NCBI RefSeq assembly: GCF_900176255.2
Contig: NZ_FXEG02000005.1
Location: forward strand, 1,186,629 to 1,250,628
Origin: Mycobacterium ahvazicum
GTDB taxonomy: Bacteria; Actinomycetota; Actinomycetes; Mycobacteriales; Mycobacteriaceae
Reading direction: 5' to 3'
DNA length: 64,000 nucleotides
The translations under genes and the position numbers were made by a program. Of this stretch, positions 31,912 to 41,294 are shown piece after piece. The notes beneath the pieces were generated by a model. The model was not told the origin of the DNA and did not search any database. It saw only the letters and a program-made list of their open reading frames with translations. How positions within the stretch are numbered: position 1 is the first letter of the stretch; every line of letters begins with the position of its first letter.

Positions 31912-32705
31912 ACGAGGTTGACCGCATCGAGAAATCGCCGGGCGATATCTCGGTCGCCGTCGATGTCGACCAGTTCGGACCACGGTAAGCGCTGCGTGGA
32001 CCACGCAAGGAAGTCGTCGGCCGTCGATGTCACAGTAGCGACGGGTCGCGCGTCGGCGTCGTCCGTTTCGCTGACCCGCAGCGCGCCCTCCCCGGGTTCG
32101 ACCAATATGCGGCGCTCGCCGGGGCCGGTGAGGCGCAGGCTGATCGGAGCGAGGAGATGGTCCGTCAAATCGGGCTGCATCTGCGAGAGCCCTCCGATGA
32201 GCCAGGCCACTGCCGGAGACAACCGCGTCTCGTCCAGTGCCGGAGCGTCCACGTCGACCGGCCCGCGCGGGGCGAGGACGTCGTAGCGCAGATGCGTCGT
32301 CATGTCGAAGGTGAACATGTCGGTGACCGCGTGCAGGGGGTAGACCCCCAGGTCCAGCAGGGGTATCGCCGTGGACGCGACCGGCTCTAGTTGCAGCGGC
32401 GTGAAAGTCGCAATGGCGGAGTCGAGTTGGTCCCGCAGGACCGCCAGGACGTGCTCGGAGCTCCAGTCTCGTCGGCTCGCAACGGCCTGATCGTTGAGCC
32501 GCTCGATGCCCAATGGCGGAACGTCGGCGCCCCCGATGGCGAGCTGCAGGAACTCCAGCAGCGAACCGAGGTGGATGAACACATCCTTGACCGTCCATCC
32601 CACTGCGGCGCTGGCTAGATTCCACTGCTCCGCGGTGAGCGCTTCGGCCACGTCGAACAGGTCGGCGCCCGCCGCGCGCATCCCCCGAATACCACCGTCG
32701 CTCAC
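31908..32705 (-). CDS. Mycothiol-dependent maleylpyruvate isomerase-like protein
   Basis: 265 aa, GTG 32705 overlapping the upstream stop (GTGA). The N-terminal half fits the DinB/MDMPI helical bundle: ALTAEQWNLASAAVGWTVKDVFIHLGSLLEFL, where the motif WTVKDVFIHLG supplies a metal-binding histidine, and DLGVYPLHAVTDMFTFDMTTHLRYD supplies further histidines. The C-terminal part is SCP2-like (LRLTGPGERRILVEPGEGALRV). Family knowledge: such proteins use mycothiol for isomerisation or thiol transfer. It follows an alpha/beta hydrolase in the same operon and is likely under the TetR at 33666. Confidence 0.8.
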   Translation of the reverse strand: MSDGGIRGMRAAGADLFDVAEALTAEQWNLASAAVGWTVKDVFIHLGSLLEFLQLAIGGADVPPLGIERLNDQAVASRRDWSSEHVLAVLRDQLDSAIATFTPLQLEPVASTAIPLLDLGVYPLHAVTDMFTFDMTTHLRYDVLAPRGPVDVDAPALDETRLSPAVAWLIGGLSQMQPDLTDHLLAPISLRLTGPGERRILVEPGEGALRVSETDDADARPVATVTSTADDFLAWSTQRLPWSELVDIDGDRDIARRFLDAVNLV

Positions 32706-33580
32706 GGGCGCTCGTTAAGCACCGCGCCGATGAACTCCCGCGGCTTCTCCATCGCCAGGAAGTGGCCGGCGTGCGCGACGGTGTGCACCGACGCCGAGGG
32801 AATGGCCGCGGCGGTGTTGGCGCGGTCTGCTTCGCGCGACCAGTCGCCGTCGCTGTAGAGCAACGTCACGGGAGCAGTGATGGACGCATAACGATCCCGG
32901 GCGGCGATCAATGTAGGCAGGTTGCGGTAAATCGCACGCGCGACGCCCGCATACCCTGGCCGGCTCCCCACCCGTACGAGTTCGTCGAGGAACGGCTCCG
33001 GCAGTTGCGCCGGGTCGGCGTATCCGCCGCGCATGATGCCCTTGAGGATCGCCCTGTTTTCCAAAGCTGCGAAGACCGGACCCACCAGCGGGGCACGTAC
33101 CGAGGACACGATGACGCCCGCCAGCAGGTTGGCCCGCTGCACGCCCTGGGGATAGTCGTAGGTGTTGGAGGCGACCACGCGGACCACCCGCTGACCCAGT
33201 TCCACCGATGCGGTCAGCGCGATCGCCGCCCCGATCGACTCTCCCACCAGGGTCAGGTCCGTCAGCTCCAGCCCGCGGACGAATTCGACCACGGCGCGCT
33301 GCAGGTCGTCGTGATCGTAGGTGGCCCCCTTCCGGATGTCCGACCAACCCATGCCCGGGAAGTCCAGGGCATGGACGCGATGGCGTTCCGCGAGTGGCGC
33401 GATCACGCGCTGGAAGTAATCCAACTGAGTGCGGACCGTGTGCAACAGCAGCAGCGGAGGTCCCTCGCCGACGGCGACGTAGCGCAACCGAGTCCCGTCC
33501 GGCCGGGTAAACCACCGGGCCCGTCCCGTCGTCCAGGTGCGCAGATACGTTTCGGCGGGGTCTGTCGTCCGCAAGGCCAT
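32702..33580 (-). CDS. Alpha/beta hydrolase
   Basis: 292 aa, ATG 33580 (MALRTTDPAETYLRTW); the open frame continues to 33781 through the operator region and is rejected. Catalytic triad candidates: Ser in VGESIGAAIA, Asp in LLYSDGDWS, His in VAHAGHFLAME. The oxyanion segment is LLLLHTVRTQLDYF. Substrate unknown; the fold covers esterases, epoxide and C-C hydrolases. It is divergent from a TetR gene with two palindromic sites between them, so repression by that regulator is likely. It is co-transcribed with the mycothiol-type gene. Confidence 0.87.
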   Translation of the reverse strand: MALRTTDPAETYLRTWTTGRARWFTRPDGTRLRYVAVGEGPPLLLLHTVRTQLDYFQRVIAPLAERHRVHALDFPGMGWSDIRKGATYDHDDLQRAVVEFVRGLELTDLTLVGESIGAAIALTASVELGQRVVRVVASNTYDYPQGVQRANLLAGVIVSSVRAPLVGPVFAALENRAILKGIMRGGYADPAQLPEPFLDELVRVGSRPGYAGVARAIYRNLPTLIAARDRYASITAPVTLLYSDGDWSREADRANTAAAIPSASVHTVAHAGHFLAMEKPREFIGAVLNERP

Positions 33581-33591
33581 GGCGCGAGTAT

Positions 33592-33628
33592 ATGACCAGT
33601 CGTCTTGCTTGGCCACACGACCGGTCGT
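33592..33628. promoter_or_regulatory. Two TetR-type operators, centre ACGACCGGTCGT
   Basis: A perfect 12-bp palindrome ACGACCGGTCGT lies at 33617-33628. A related ATGACCAGTCGT lies at 33592-33603, 25 bp away; both are followed by CTTG. They sit between the hydrolase start (33580) and the TetR start (33666). Inference: binding sites of that TetR. Confidence 0.6.
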
Positions 33629-33665
33629 CTTGGCCGCGGACCACCTCCGGCCTATTGTGTGAGAC

Positions 33666-34241
33666 GTGGGCAGACCGAGCCTCAAGGACCAGCTCGTGGA
33701 GCGGACGCTTAGCGTGTGGCTGGCCCGCGGGTTTGCGGGCGCGAGCGTAAACGACCTGGTCGCGGCGGCCGATGTACCCAAAGGATCCTTCTACAACCAC
33801 TTCCCGAGCAAAGAAGACTTCGCGATAGCGCATGTCGACCGGTACGTCGGCACCCTGGGCCTCGACGGACTGGCAGACAGCGATGTCTCGGCGCTGACGG
33901 CCGTCCGTCGCCACTTCGAGCGCCTGGTCGCCCGCCGCGACCCGGCGGATCAGTCAGGCTGTCTACTCGGCACGTTCAGTACCGGCATCTCTCCCGAATA
34001 CCCCAGGCTGGCCGCCGCGGTCCGGGCCGGCTTCGATCGATGGATCGACGCACTGGCCGCCACGCTCGGCCGCGCCCGGGCCAGCGGCGAAATCTCCGCC
34101 GACCGTCACCCCGCGGACGTCGCGGCCGCCCTGATCGACGCCTTTCAGGGTGCGCTAGTGCGCCGCCGGGTCTACGGCCACTCGCAGCCGCTCGATCTGT
34201 TCTTCGAGACGACATTCGGGGCTCTTACCGGCACTGGCTGA
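33666..34241 (+). CDS. TetR-family transcriptional regulator
   Basis: 191 aa, GTG 33666 (MGRPSLKDQLVERTLSVWLARGF). The helix-turn-helix ends VNDLVAAADVPKGSFYNHFPSKEDFAIAHVDRY. The C-terminal part (GCLLGTFSTGISPEYPRLAAAV) fits the subgroup that senses small electrophiles or organic molecules. Divergent from the hydrolase/mycothiol-type operon with paired operators in the gap, so it probably represses that operon and itself. The ligand is unknown. Together with the F420 enzyme the group suggests detoxification of an aromatic or electrophilic compound, by inference. Confidence 0.85.
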   Translation: MGRPSLKDQLVERTLSVWLARGFAGASVNDLVAAADVPKGSFYNHFPSKEDFAIAHVDRYVGTLGLDGLADSDVSALTAVRRHFERLVARRDPADQSGCLLGTFSTGISPEYPRLAAAVRAGFDRWIDALAATLGRARASGEISADRHPADVAAALIDAFQGALVRRRVYGHSQPLDLFFETTFGALTGTG

Positions 34242-34591
34242 CCGAACACCCGACGAGCAAACGCGACGCGCGCCGGCACGGGCGGGACCAATAAGAACAA
34301 CGTGCGGTTACACCCCGAACAGCAACAACTCCTGGGCAGTTACCAGGCGCTCTTGCTTAGCGGGAAACTCGCGACTTTTCACCGGGTGACGAAACCATGA
34401 CCAGGCCATTCGCCCCACCCGCGAACTAGGTACTGGGTTCACATGCACAGTGACCACTCCTGCGATCGATCTGTTTAGCCGTGGCCCCGTTGTGACGAAG
34501 CGCACAAGTCGTTATTAGACACCCACGCGCTGGCAAACTGCGGGAGACTCGCCGAACAAACATTCGCGTGTTTCTGATGTGACTGGTGTGA
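34242..34591. other. Intergenic region between tetR and gltD, no gene seen
   Basis: 350 bp between the convergent TetR and gltD genes. A 65-codon minus-strand frame (34308-34505) has no recognisable features and no ribosome site. I see no strong hairpin terminator in it. Confidence 0.5.
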
Positions 34592-36058
34592 CTACTGAAG
34601 CGGTGCGGCCGTCGGCTTGATCGGCGTGGGAAGGGCGGTTGACCCCATCAAATACCGGTCCACACCCGCCGCGGCGGCCCTGCCCTCGGCGATCGCCCAG
34701 ACGATCAGCGACTGGCCTCGGCCCATGTCTCCGGCAACGTAAACGCCGGGCACCGAGGTCTCGTAATCGGCGCCTCGCGCGACGTTGCCGCGCTCGGTGA
34801 ACTTCACGTCGAGGTCGGTGAGCAGACCCGCCTTCTCCGGGCCGACGAAGCCCATCGCCAGGAACACCACGTCCGCTTCGAGCTCGAAATCCGAGCCCTC
34901 GACCTTGACGAACTTGCCGTCCTGCATCTGCACCTCGTGGACCTTGAGCGCGCTCACGTGCCCGTCCTTGCCGACGAACTCCTCGGTGTTGACCGAGAAC
35001 ACCCGCTCGCCGCCCTCTTCGTGGGCAGATGAGACCCGGTACATCAGCGGGTAGGTCGGCCACGGCGTCGACTCGGCGCGCGCCTCCGGCGGCCGCGGCA
35101 TGATCTCGAACTGGTGCACGCTGGCCGCGCCCTGCCGGTGCGCGGTGCCCAGGCAGTCGGCTCCGGTGTCGCCGCCGCCGATGATGACCACCTTCTTGCC
35201 TTTGGCGGTGATCGGCGGCTGCCCGTCGGGACCCAGTACGTCGTCGCCCTCCTGCACGCGGTTACCCCACGGCAGGTATTCCATCGCCTGATGGATGCCG
35301 GCTAGTTCCCGCCCCGGGATCGGCAGGTCACGCCAGGCGGTGGCACCGCCGGCCAGCACCACCGCGTCGAAGTCGGCGAGCAGCTGCTGCGCGGTGGTGT
35401 CGACTCCGACATTGACGCCGGCCCGGAATTCGGTTCCCTCGGCGCGCATTTGGTCCAGCCGGCGGTCGAGGACGCGCTTCTCCATCTTGAATTCCGGAAT
35501 GCCGTAGCGCAGCAACCCGCCGATGCGGTCGGCCCGCTCGAAGACGGTGACGCTGTGTCCCGCGCGGGTGAGCTGCTGGGCGGCGGCCAAACCGGCCGGG
35601 CCCGAACCGATTACGGCAACGGTCTTTCCGGTCAGCTGGGTCGGCGGCTTCGGCTCGACGAGACCCTGGTCGAAGGCGTGGTCGATGATCTCCAGCTCGA
35701 TCTGCTTGATCGTGACCGGGTCCTGGTTGATGCCCAGCACACACGCCGGCTCGCACGGCGCCGGACAGAGCCGGCCGGTGAAGTCGGGGAAGTTGTTGGT
35801 CGCGTGCAGCCGCTCGATCGCTTCGCGCCACCGGCCCCTGCGCACCAGGTCATTCCACTCCGGTATCAGGTTGCCCAGCGGACAACCGTTGTGGCAGAAG
35901 GGAATACCGCAGTCCATGCAACGGGTCGCCTGCTCGCGCAGAGTGTCGTCGTTGAATTCCTGGTAGACCTCGTTCCAGTCCTTCAACCGCAGCGGGACCG
36001 GCCGGCGTTGCGGCAGCTCCCGATGGGTGTACTTGAGAAAGCCAGTGGGATCAGCCAT
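34592..36058 (-). CDS. gltD: Glutamate synthase small (beta) subunit
   Basis: 488 aa, ATG 36058 (MADPTGFLKYTHRELPQRRPV), overlapping the gltB stop by 8 bp. Supplies electrons from NADPH to the GltB subunit. The N-terminus has Cys clusters for two 4Fe-4S centres: CMDCGIPFCHNGCPLGN and LCPAPCEPACVL. FAD motif VIGSGPAGLAAAQQL near residue 150 and NADPH motif VIIGGGDTGADC near residue 290. Length equals M. tuberculosis GltD. Forms the alpha-beta holoenzyme in the cytosol for nitrogen assimilation with glutamine synthetase. Confidence 0.96.
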   Translation of the reverse strand: MADPTGFLKYTHRELPQRRPVPLRLKDWNEVYQEFNDDTLREQATRCMDCGIPFCHNGCPLGNLIPEWNDLVRRGRWREAIERLHATNNFPDFTGRLCPAPCEPACVLGINQDPVTIKQIELEIIDHAFDQGLVEPKPPTQLTGKTVAVIGSGPAGLAAAQQLTRAGHSVTVFERADRIGGLLRYGIPEFKMEKRVLDRRLDQMRAEGTEFRAGVNVGVDTTAQQLLADFDAVVLAGGATAWRDLPIPGRELAGIHQAMEYLPWGNRVQEGDDVLGPDGQPPITAKGKKVVIIGGGDTGADCLGTAHRQGAASVHQFEIMPRPPEARAESTPWPTYPLMYRVSSAHEEGGERVFSVNTEEFVGKDGHVSALKVHEVQMQDGKFVKVEGSDFELEADVVFLAMGFVGPEKAGLLTDLDVKFTERGNVARGADYETSVPGVYVAGDMGRGQSLIVWAIAEGRAAAAGVDRYLMGSTALPTPIKPTAAPLQ

Positions 36059-39000
36059 GCGCCGCCGCCATAATCGCCTTGTCGACATCGACGCCGTCGC
36101 GCTCCGCTTGGGCGATCGCCTGCAATACCTTCTTGTAGTCCCGGGGCATCACCTTGGCGAAATGCCGTTGCTGGGAATGCCAGTCGGCCAGAACCCGCTG
36201 GCCGACCGCGGAATCCGTCGCATCGACATGTGCCTGGATGATTCCGCGCAGGAACTCGACGTCATCGGAGTCGACACTCTCCAGGTCCACCATCTCGGTG
36301 TTCAGGTTCTGCGGCAGTTGCTCGCCGGGGTCGTAGACGTAGGCCACACCGCCGGACATACCGGCCGCGAAGTTACGCCCGGTGTGGCCGAGAATCACCA
36401 CCCGGCCGCCGGTCATGTACTCGCAACCGTGATCGCCTACGCCTTCGACCACGGCGTGGGCCCCGGAGTTACGCACCGCGAACCGCTCGCCGACCACGCC
36501 ACGCAGGAAGGCCTCGCCGCTGGTGGCGCCGAACAGGATCACGTTGCCGCCGATGATGTTCTCCTCGGCGACGTAGTCCACCGGCGCGTTGTCCGATGGC
36601 CGCACCACGATCCGGCCCCCAGACAGACCCTTGCCCACGTAGTCGTTGGCGTCGCCGTACACCCGCAAGGTGATGCCCTTGGGCACAAAGGCACCGAAGC
36701 TGTTGCCCGCGGAGCCGTCGAAGGTGATGTCGATCGTTCCATCCGGCAAGCCCTGACCGCCATAGGCTTTCGTCAGCTCGTGGCCGAGCATCGTGCCCAC
36801 CGTGCGGTTGACGTTGCTGATGGTGGTGGAGAACCGGACTGGTTTACCCGAATCCAGCGCCTCGCGGCTCATCACGATCAACTGCTGATCCAGCGCCTTG
36901 TCCAGGCCGTGGTCCTGACGCGAGCTGCAGTACAGATCCTGGTTCATGAACGCGGACTCCGGCTCGTGCAGCACCGGGGCAAGATCCAGCTTGTGCGCCT
37001 TCCAGTGCGCCCGCGCCAGCGTGGTGTCCAGCGACCCCACTTGGCCGACGGCCTCGTTGAAGGTGCGGAAGCCCAACTGCGCCATGTACTCCCGGACTTC
37101 CTCGGCGATGAACATGAAGAAGTTCTCGACGAACTCCGGCTTGCCGGTGAAGCGATCCCGCAGCACCGGGTTCTGGGTCGCCACACCGACCGGGCAGGTG
37201 TCGAGGTGGCAGACCCGCATCATGATGCAGCCCGCGACGACCAGCGGGGCGGTGGCGAAGCCGAACTCCTCGGCACCCAACAGTGCGCCGATCATCACGT
37301 CGCGGCCGGTCTTGAGCTGTCCGTCCACCTGGACGACGATCCGGTCACGTAACCCGTTGAGCAGCAAGGTCTGCTGCGTCTCGGCCAGCCCCAGCTCCCA
37401 TGGGGCACCCGCGTGCTTCTGCGAGGTGAGCGGCGTGGCACCGGTGCCGCCGTCGTGGCCGGAGATCAGCACCACGTCGGCGTGCGCCTTGGACACACCC
37501 GCGGCGACCGTGCCGACGCCGTTCTCGGAGACCAGTTTGACGTGAACGCGCGCCGCCGGGTTGGAGTTCTTCAGGTCGTGGATCAACTGCGCGAGATCCT
37601 CGATCGAGTAGATGTCGTGGTGCGGCGGCGGTGAGATCAGACCAACGCCGGGCGTCGAGTGCCGGACCTCTGCCACCCACGGGTACACCTTGTGCCCTGG
37701 AAGTTGGCCGCCCTCACCGGGTTTGGCGCCCTGGGCCATCTTGATCTGGATGTCGGTGCAGTTGGTCAGGTAGTGCGACGTGACGCCGAACCGCGCCGAG
37801 GCGACCTGCTTGATCGCGCTGCGGCGCCAGTCCCCGTTGGAATCGGGATCGAAACGCTTGACGTCCTCGCCACCCTCACCGCTGTTGGATCGCCCACCGA
37901 GGCGGTTCATCGCGATGGCGAGCGTCTCGTGCGCCTCGGCGGAGATCGAGCCGTAGCTCATCGCTCCGGTCGAGAACCGTTTGACGATCTCGCTGGCGGG
38001 CTCGACCTCGTCCAGCGGAACCGGGGGTCGCACGTCGCCGCGGAACTTCAGCAGGCCGCGCAACGACGCCATCCGCTCGCTCTGATCGTCGACCAGGCGG
38101 GTGTAGTCCTTGAAGATCTTGTACTGGCCGGTGCGGGTGGCGTGCTGCAGCTTGAACACGGTCTCCGGGTTGAACAGGTGATACTCGCCCTCGCGGCGCC
38201 ACTGGTAGTCCCCACCCACCTCGAGCTCGCGGTGCGCGCGCTCGTCGGGCCGGTCCAGATAGGCCAGATCGTGGCGCACGGCGACGTCGGTGGCGACGTC
38301 ATCCAGCGTGATGCCGCCGGTCGGGCAGACCAGCCCGGTGAAGTACTCGTCGAGCACGTCCTCGGAGATCCCGATAGCCTGGAACAGCTGGGCGCCGGTG
38401 TAGGAGGCCAGCGTCGAAATGCCCATCTTGGACATAACTTTCAGCACGCCCTTGCCGGCGGCCTTCACGTAGTTGTTCAGCGCCTTGTCGCGATCAATCC
38501 CGTCGATCACGCCGCGGTCGAGCATGTCCTCGATCGATTCGAACGCGAGGTACGGGTTGACCGCGGCCGCGCCGCAACCGATCAGCATCGCCATGTGGTG
38601 CACCTCGCGGGCATCACCGGATTCGACCACCAGTCCCACATGGGTGCGGGTCCGATCGCGCACCAGGTGGTGGTGAACTCCGGCGACGGCGAGCAGCGAC
38701 GGTATCGGTGCCATCTTCTCGTTGGAGTCGCGGTCGGACAGGATGATCACCCGGGCGCCGTCGGCGATCGCGGCCGACGCCTGTGCACGCACCTCTTCGA
38801 GCGCGGCTGCCAGCCCGGCGCCACCTTCGGCGACCGGGTACAGACAGCGAATCACCTTCGAGCACATGCCATGTGGGCGCCCGTTGACGGCGTCGTCGGG
38901 ATTCAGGTTGATCAGCTTGGCCAGCTCATGGTTACGCAGAATCGGCTGTCGCAGCATGATCTGGTGACACGAGTATTCGTCCGGGCTGAGCAGGTCGCGC

Positions 39001-40634
39001 TCCCCGCCGGTGGTGCCCTGCAAACTGGTCACCACCTCCTCGCGGATGGCGTCCAGCGGCGGGTTGGTCACCTGAGCGAACAGTTGGTGGAAATAGTCGT
39101 AGAGCATCCGCGGACGCTGCGAGAGCACCGCGACCGGCGTGTCGGTGCCCATCGACCCGATCGGCTCGGCGCCGGTGCGCACCATCGGCGCCACCAGCAG
39201 GTTGAGCTCCTCATAGGTGTAACCAAAGGCCAACTGCCGCATGACAAGTCGATCGTGTGCCATCCGCACGTACTTGCCCTGCGGCAACGACTCGAGCGGT
39301 ACCAGGTTCTTGTCGAGCCACTCCTGGTACGGATGCTCGGCGGCCAGCTCGGCCTTGATCTCCTCGTCGGAGACGATGCGGCCCTGGGTGGTGTCCACCA
39401 GGAACATCCGGCCCGGCTGCAGGCGCATCCGCTGCACCACCGTCGACGGGTCCAGGTCCAGGACACCCGCCTCGGAGGCCATCACCACCAAACCGTCTTC
39501 GGTGACCCAAATACGGGATGGGCGAAGGCCATTGCGGTCCAGCACGGCGCCCACGATGGTGCCGTCGGTAAACGTCATTGATGCCGGGCCGTCCCACGGT
39601 TCCATCAGCGATGCGTGGTACTCGTAGAAGGCGCGGCGCGCCGGGTCCATCGTCTCGTTGCGCTCCCACGCCTCCGGAATCATCATCAGCACCGCGTGCG
39701 GCAGGCTGCGCCCGCCCAGGTGCAACAATTCCAGCGCCTCGTCGAAGCGCGCCGTGTCGGAGGCGCCCGGAGTGCAGATCGGGAACAACTTCTCCAGGTC
39801 GTCGACCGAACCGAAGATGTCGGTCTTGATCAGCGCCTCACGGGCGCGCATCCAGTTCTCGTTGCCGGTGACGGTGTTGATCTCACCGTTGTGGGCGATC
39901 CGCCGGAAGGGATGGGCCAGCGGCCAGGACGGGAAGGTGTTGGTCGAGAAGCGGGAGTGCACGATGCCCAGCGCGCTGGTCATCCGATCGTCTTGCAGGT
40001 CAAGGTAAAACGCCTTGAGCTGCGGGGTGGTCAGCATGCCCTTGTAGACCATTGTCTGGCCGGAAAGGCTTGGGAAATATACGGTTTCGCGTCCGGGCCC
40101 GTCTTGGCCCGGGCCCTTGGTACCGAGTTCGTGCTCGGCACGCTTGCGCACGACGTAGCAACGGCGTTCCAGCGTCATGTCGGAAGCGCCGGTCATGAAC
40201 ACCTGACGGAAGGTGGGCATGGCATCGCGGGACAGCGCACCCAGCGACGAATCGTCGGTGGGCACGTTGCGCCAACCCAGGACCGTCAGGCCCTCGGATT
40301 CGGCGATCTTCTCGACGGCGGCACATGCGGCCGCGGCATCCTTGGACGACTGCGGCAGGAACGCGATACCGGTGGCATAACTGCCCGCGGCGGGCAGCTC
40401 GAAGTCCACGACTTCGCGCAGAAACGCGTCGGGGACCTGAATCAGGATGCCCGCGCCGTCACCGCTGCGCGGCTCGGCGCCCTGGGCGCCACGATGCTCG
40501 AGATTGACCAGTGCGGTGATCGCCTTGTCGACGATGTCGCGGCTCCGTCGGCCGTGCATGTCGACGACCATGGCAACCCCGCACGAATCGTGCTCGAACG
40601 CGGGGTTATACAACCCAACGCGCGTGGGCGTCAT
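36051..40634 (-). CDS. gltB: Glutamate synthase large (alpha) subunit
   Basis: 1527 aa, ATG 40634 (MTPTRVGLYNPAFEHDSCGV); the frame is open to 40859 but the extra part is not conserved. The class II amidotransferase begins at C18 after a short propeptide. The central domain is followed by the FMN-binding synthase domain with GGRSNSGEGGEDVKRF. The 3Fe-4S cluster is CIMMRVCHLDTCPVG (Cys x5 Cys x4 Cys). The C-terminal beta-helix domain has GGNVILFGATSGEAFL repeats. Converts glutamine and 2-oxoglutarate to two glutamates. Upstream 660 bp separate it from the divergent ATPase gene. Confidence 0.97.
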   Translation of the reverse strand: MTPTRVGLYNPAFEHDSCGVAMVVDMHGRRSRDIVDKAITALVNLEHRGAQGAEPRSGDGAGILIQVPDAFLREVVDFELPAAGSYATGIAFLPQSSKDAAAACAAVEKIAESEGLTVLGWRNVPTDDSSLGALSRDAMPTFRQVFMTGASDMTLERRCYVVRKRAEHELGTKGPGQDGPGRETVYFPSLSGQTMVYKGMLTTPQLKAFYLDLQDDRMTSALGIVHSRFSTNTFPSWPLAHPFRRIAHNGEINTVTGNENWMRAREALIKTDIFGSVDDLEKLFPICTPGASDTARFDEALELLHLGGRSLPHAVLMMIPEAWERNETMDPARRAFYEYHASLMEPWDGPASMTFTDGTIVGAVLDRNGLRPSRIWVTEDGLVVMASEAGVLDLDPSTVVQRMRLQPGRMFLVDTTQGRIVSDEEIKAELAAEHPYQEWLDKNLVPLESLPQGKYVRMAHDRLVMRQLAFGYTYEELNLLVAPMVRTGAEPIGSMGTDTPVAVLSQRPRMLYDYFHQLFAQVTNPPLDAIREEVVTSLQGTTGGERDLLSPDEYSCHQIMLRQPILRNHELAKLINLNPDDAVNGRPHGMCSKVIRCLYPVAEGGAGLAAALEEVRAQASAAIADGARVIILSDRDSNEKMAPIPSLLAVAGVHHHLVRDRTRTHVGLVVESGDAREVHHMAMLIGCGAAAVNPYLAFESIEDMLDRGVIDGIDRDKALNNYVKAAGKGVLKVMSKMGISTLASYTGAQLFQAIGISEDVLDEYFTGLVCPTGGITLDDVATDVAVRHDLAYLDRPDERAHRELEVGGDYQWRREGEYHLFNPETVFKLQHATRTGQYKIFKDYTRLVDDQSERMASLRGLLKFRGDVRPPVPLDEVEPASEIVKRFSTGAMSYGSISAEAHETLAIAMNRLGGRSNSGEGGEDVKRFDPDSNGDWRRSAIKQVASARFGVTSHYLTNCTDIQIKMAQGAKPGEGGQLPGHKVYPWVAEVRHSTPGVGLISPPPHHDIYSIEDLAQLIHDLKNSNPAARVHVKLVSENGVGTVAAGVSKAHADVVLISGHDGGTGATPLTSQKHAGAPWELGLAETQQTLLLNGLRDRIVVQVDGQLKTGRDVMIGALLGAEEFGFATAPLVVAGCIMMRVCHLDTCPVGVATQNPVLRDRFTGKPEFVENFFMFIAEEVREYMAQLGFRTFNEAVGQVGSLDTTLARAHWKAHKLDLAPVLHEPESAFMNQDLYCSSRQDHGLDKALDQQLIVMSREALDSGKPVRFSTTISNVNRTVGTMLGHELTKAYGGQGLPDGTIDITFDGSAGNSFGAFVPKGITLRVYGDANDYVGKGLSGGRIVVRPSDNAPVDYVAEENIIGGNVILFGATSGEAFLRGVVGERFAVRNSGAHAVVEGVGDHGCEYMTGGRVVILGHTGRNFAAGMSGGVAYVYDPGEQLPQNLNTEMVDLESVDSDDVEFLRGIIQAHVDATDSAVGQRVLADWHSQQRHFAKVMPRDYKKVLQAIAQAERDGVDVDKAIMAAAHG

Positions 40635-41294
40635 ATGCACCTGCCTCTTCACCAGAACCTGCTGCGCGACCGTTTTCAGTGGCTCCGACGGGGGCTGCAC
40701 CCGGAGGTTGCGAGCCGACCCCTTCGGTCTTGTCGATAGGCTGTCTCCCAGGCGGAAAATGATCCGATGGGGGAATCGTCCGTGCGGCGCTGAACGGTGG
40801 CGTGTACCCGGTCTCGACAAGTCGTAAAACGATATGACAAAAACCGCCTGACATGCCAACTTGGCCGAGTCTACCCGGCAGGTAGCGGCAACGTAAATTC
40901 GCTGCGGGCGGCGATCGATGACCCGGGGAAATACGCTTCGACCGCCGACAATCCACGCGCGACAGCGCAGACCCGAAACGGGCGGCGGCCGGACCGATCG
41001 CCTCGTCGGGTTTGCTGTGACGCCGGCCTGCGGACGGCATCGGGATGGCGGTGATCACAGTGGGCCCGCGCATCCGCGCGACCGATACCGATAAGACGTG
41101 GCAGCCATGCCCCCCATGACGCGCGCCGGGATGGCCGCGGGCACCCCAGCCGTCACACCGGCACCGTATTAGGGCCTGTGCGAGTTTGCGCGATACAAAT
41201 GGGAGCGCGCGGGGAGATACTGGGCCGAACGGGCCGGGTCGCCCTTGCCGGCCGGCCAGCGCGCCATGATCGATCGCCCGGCACCGAGGAGCCC
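40635..41294. other. Long gap between gltB and the MinD-like gene
   Basis: 660 bp between divergent starts. Open frames on both strands here lack a recognisable protein and no clear operator was found. It must hold both promoters; the gltB ribosome site GAGGCAGG lies just upstream of 40634. Confidence 0.5.

Noticed and set aside
34308..34505. 65-codon minus-strand ORF after gltD
   Set aside because: No ribosome site, no recognisable domain and no supporting context.
36027..40859. Long open frames opposite gltB and gltD (for example plus 37659-39581)
   Set aside because: They are mirror frames of high-GC coding DNA; the minus-strand gltB/gltD proteins are complete and recognisable.
40635..40859. 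75-residue N-terminal extension of GltB
   Set aside because: The start at 40634 gives the 1527-aa family length and the Cys propeptide pattern; the extension is not conserved-looking.
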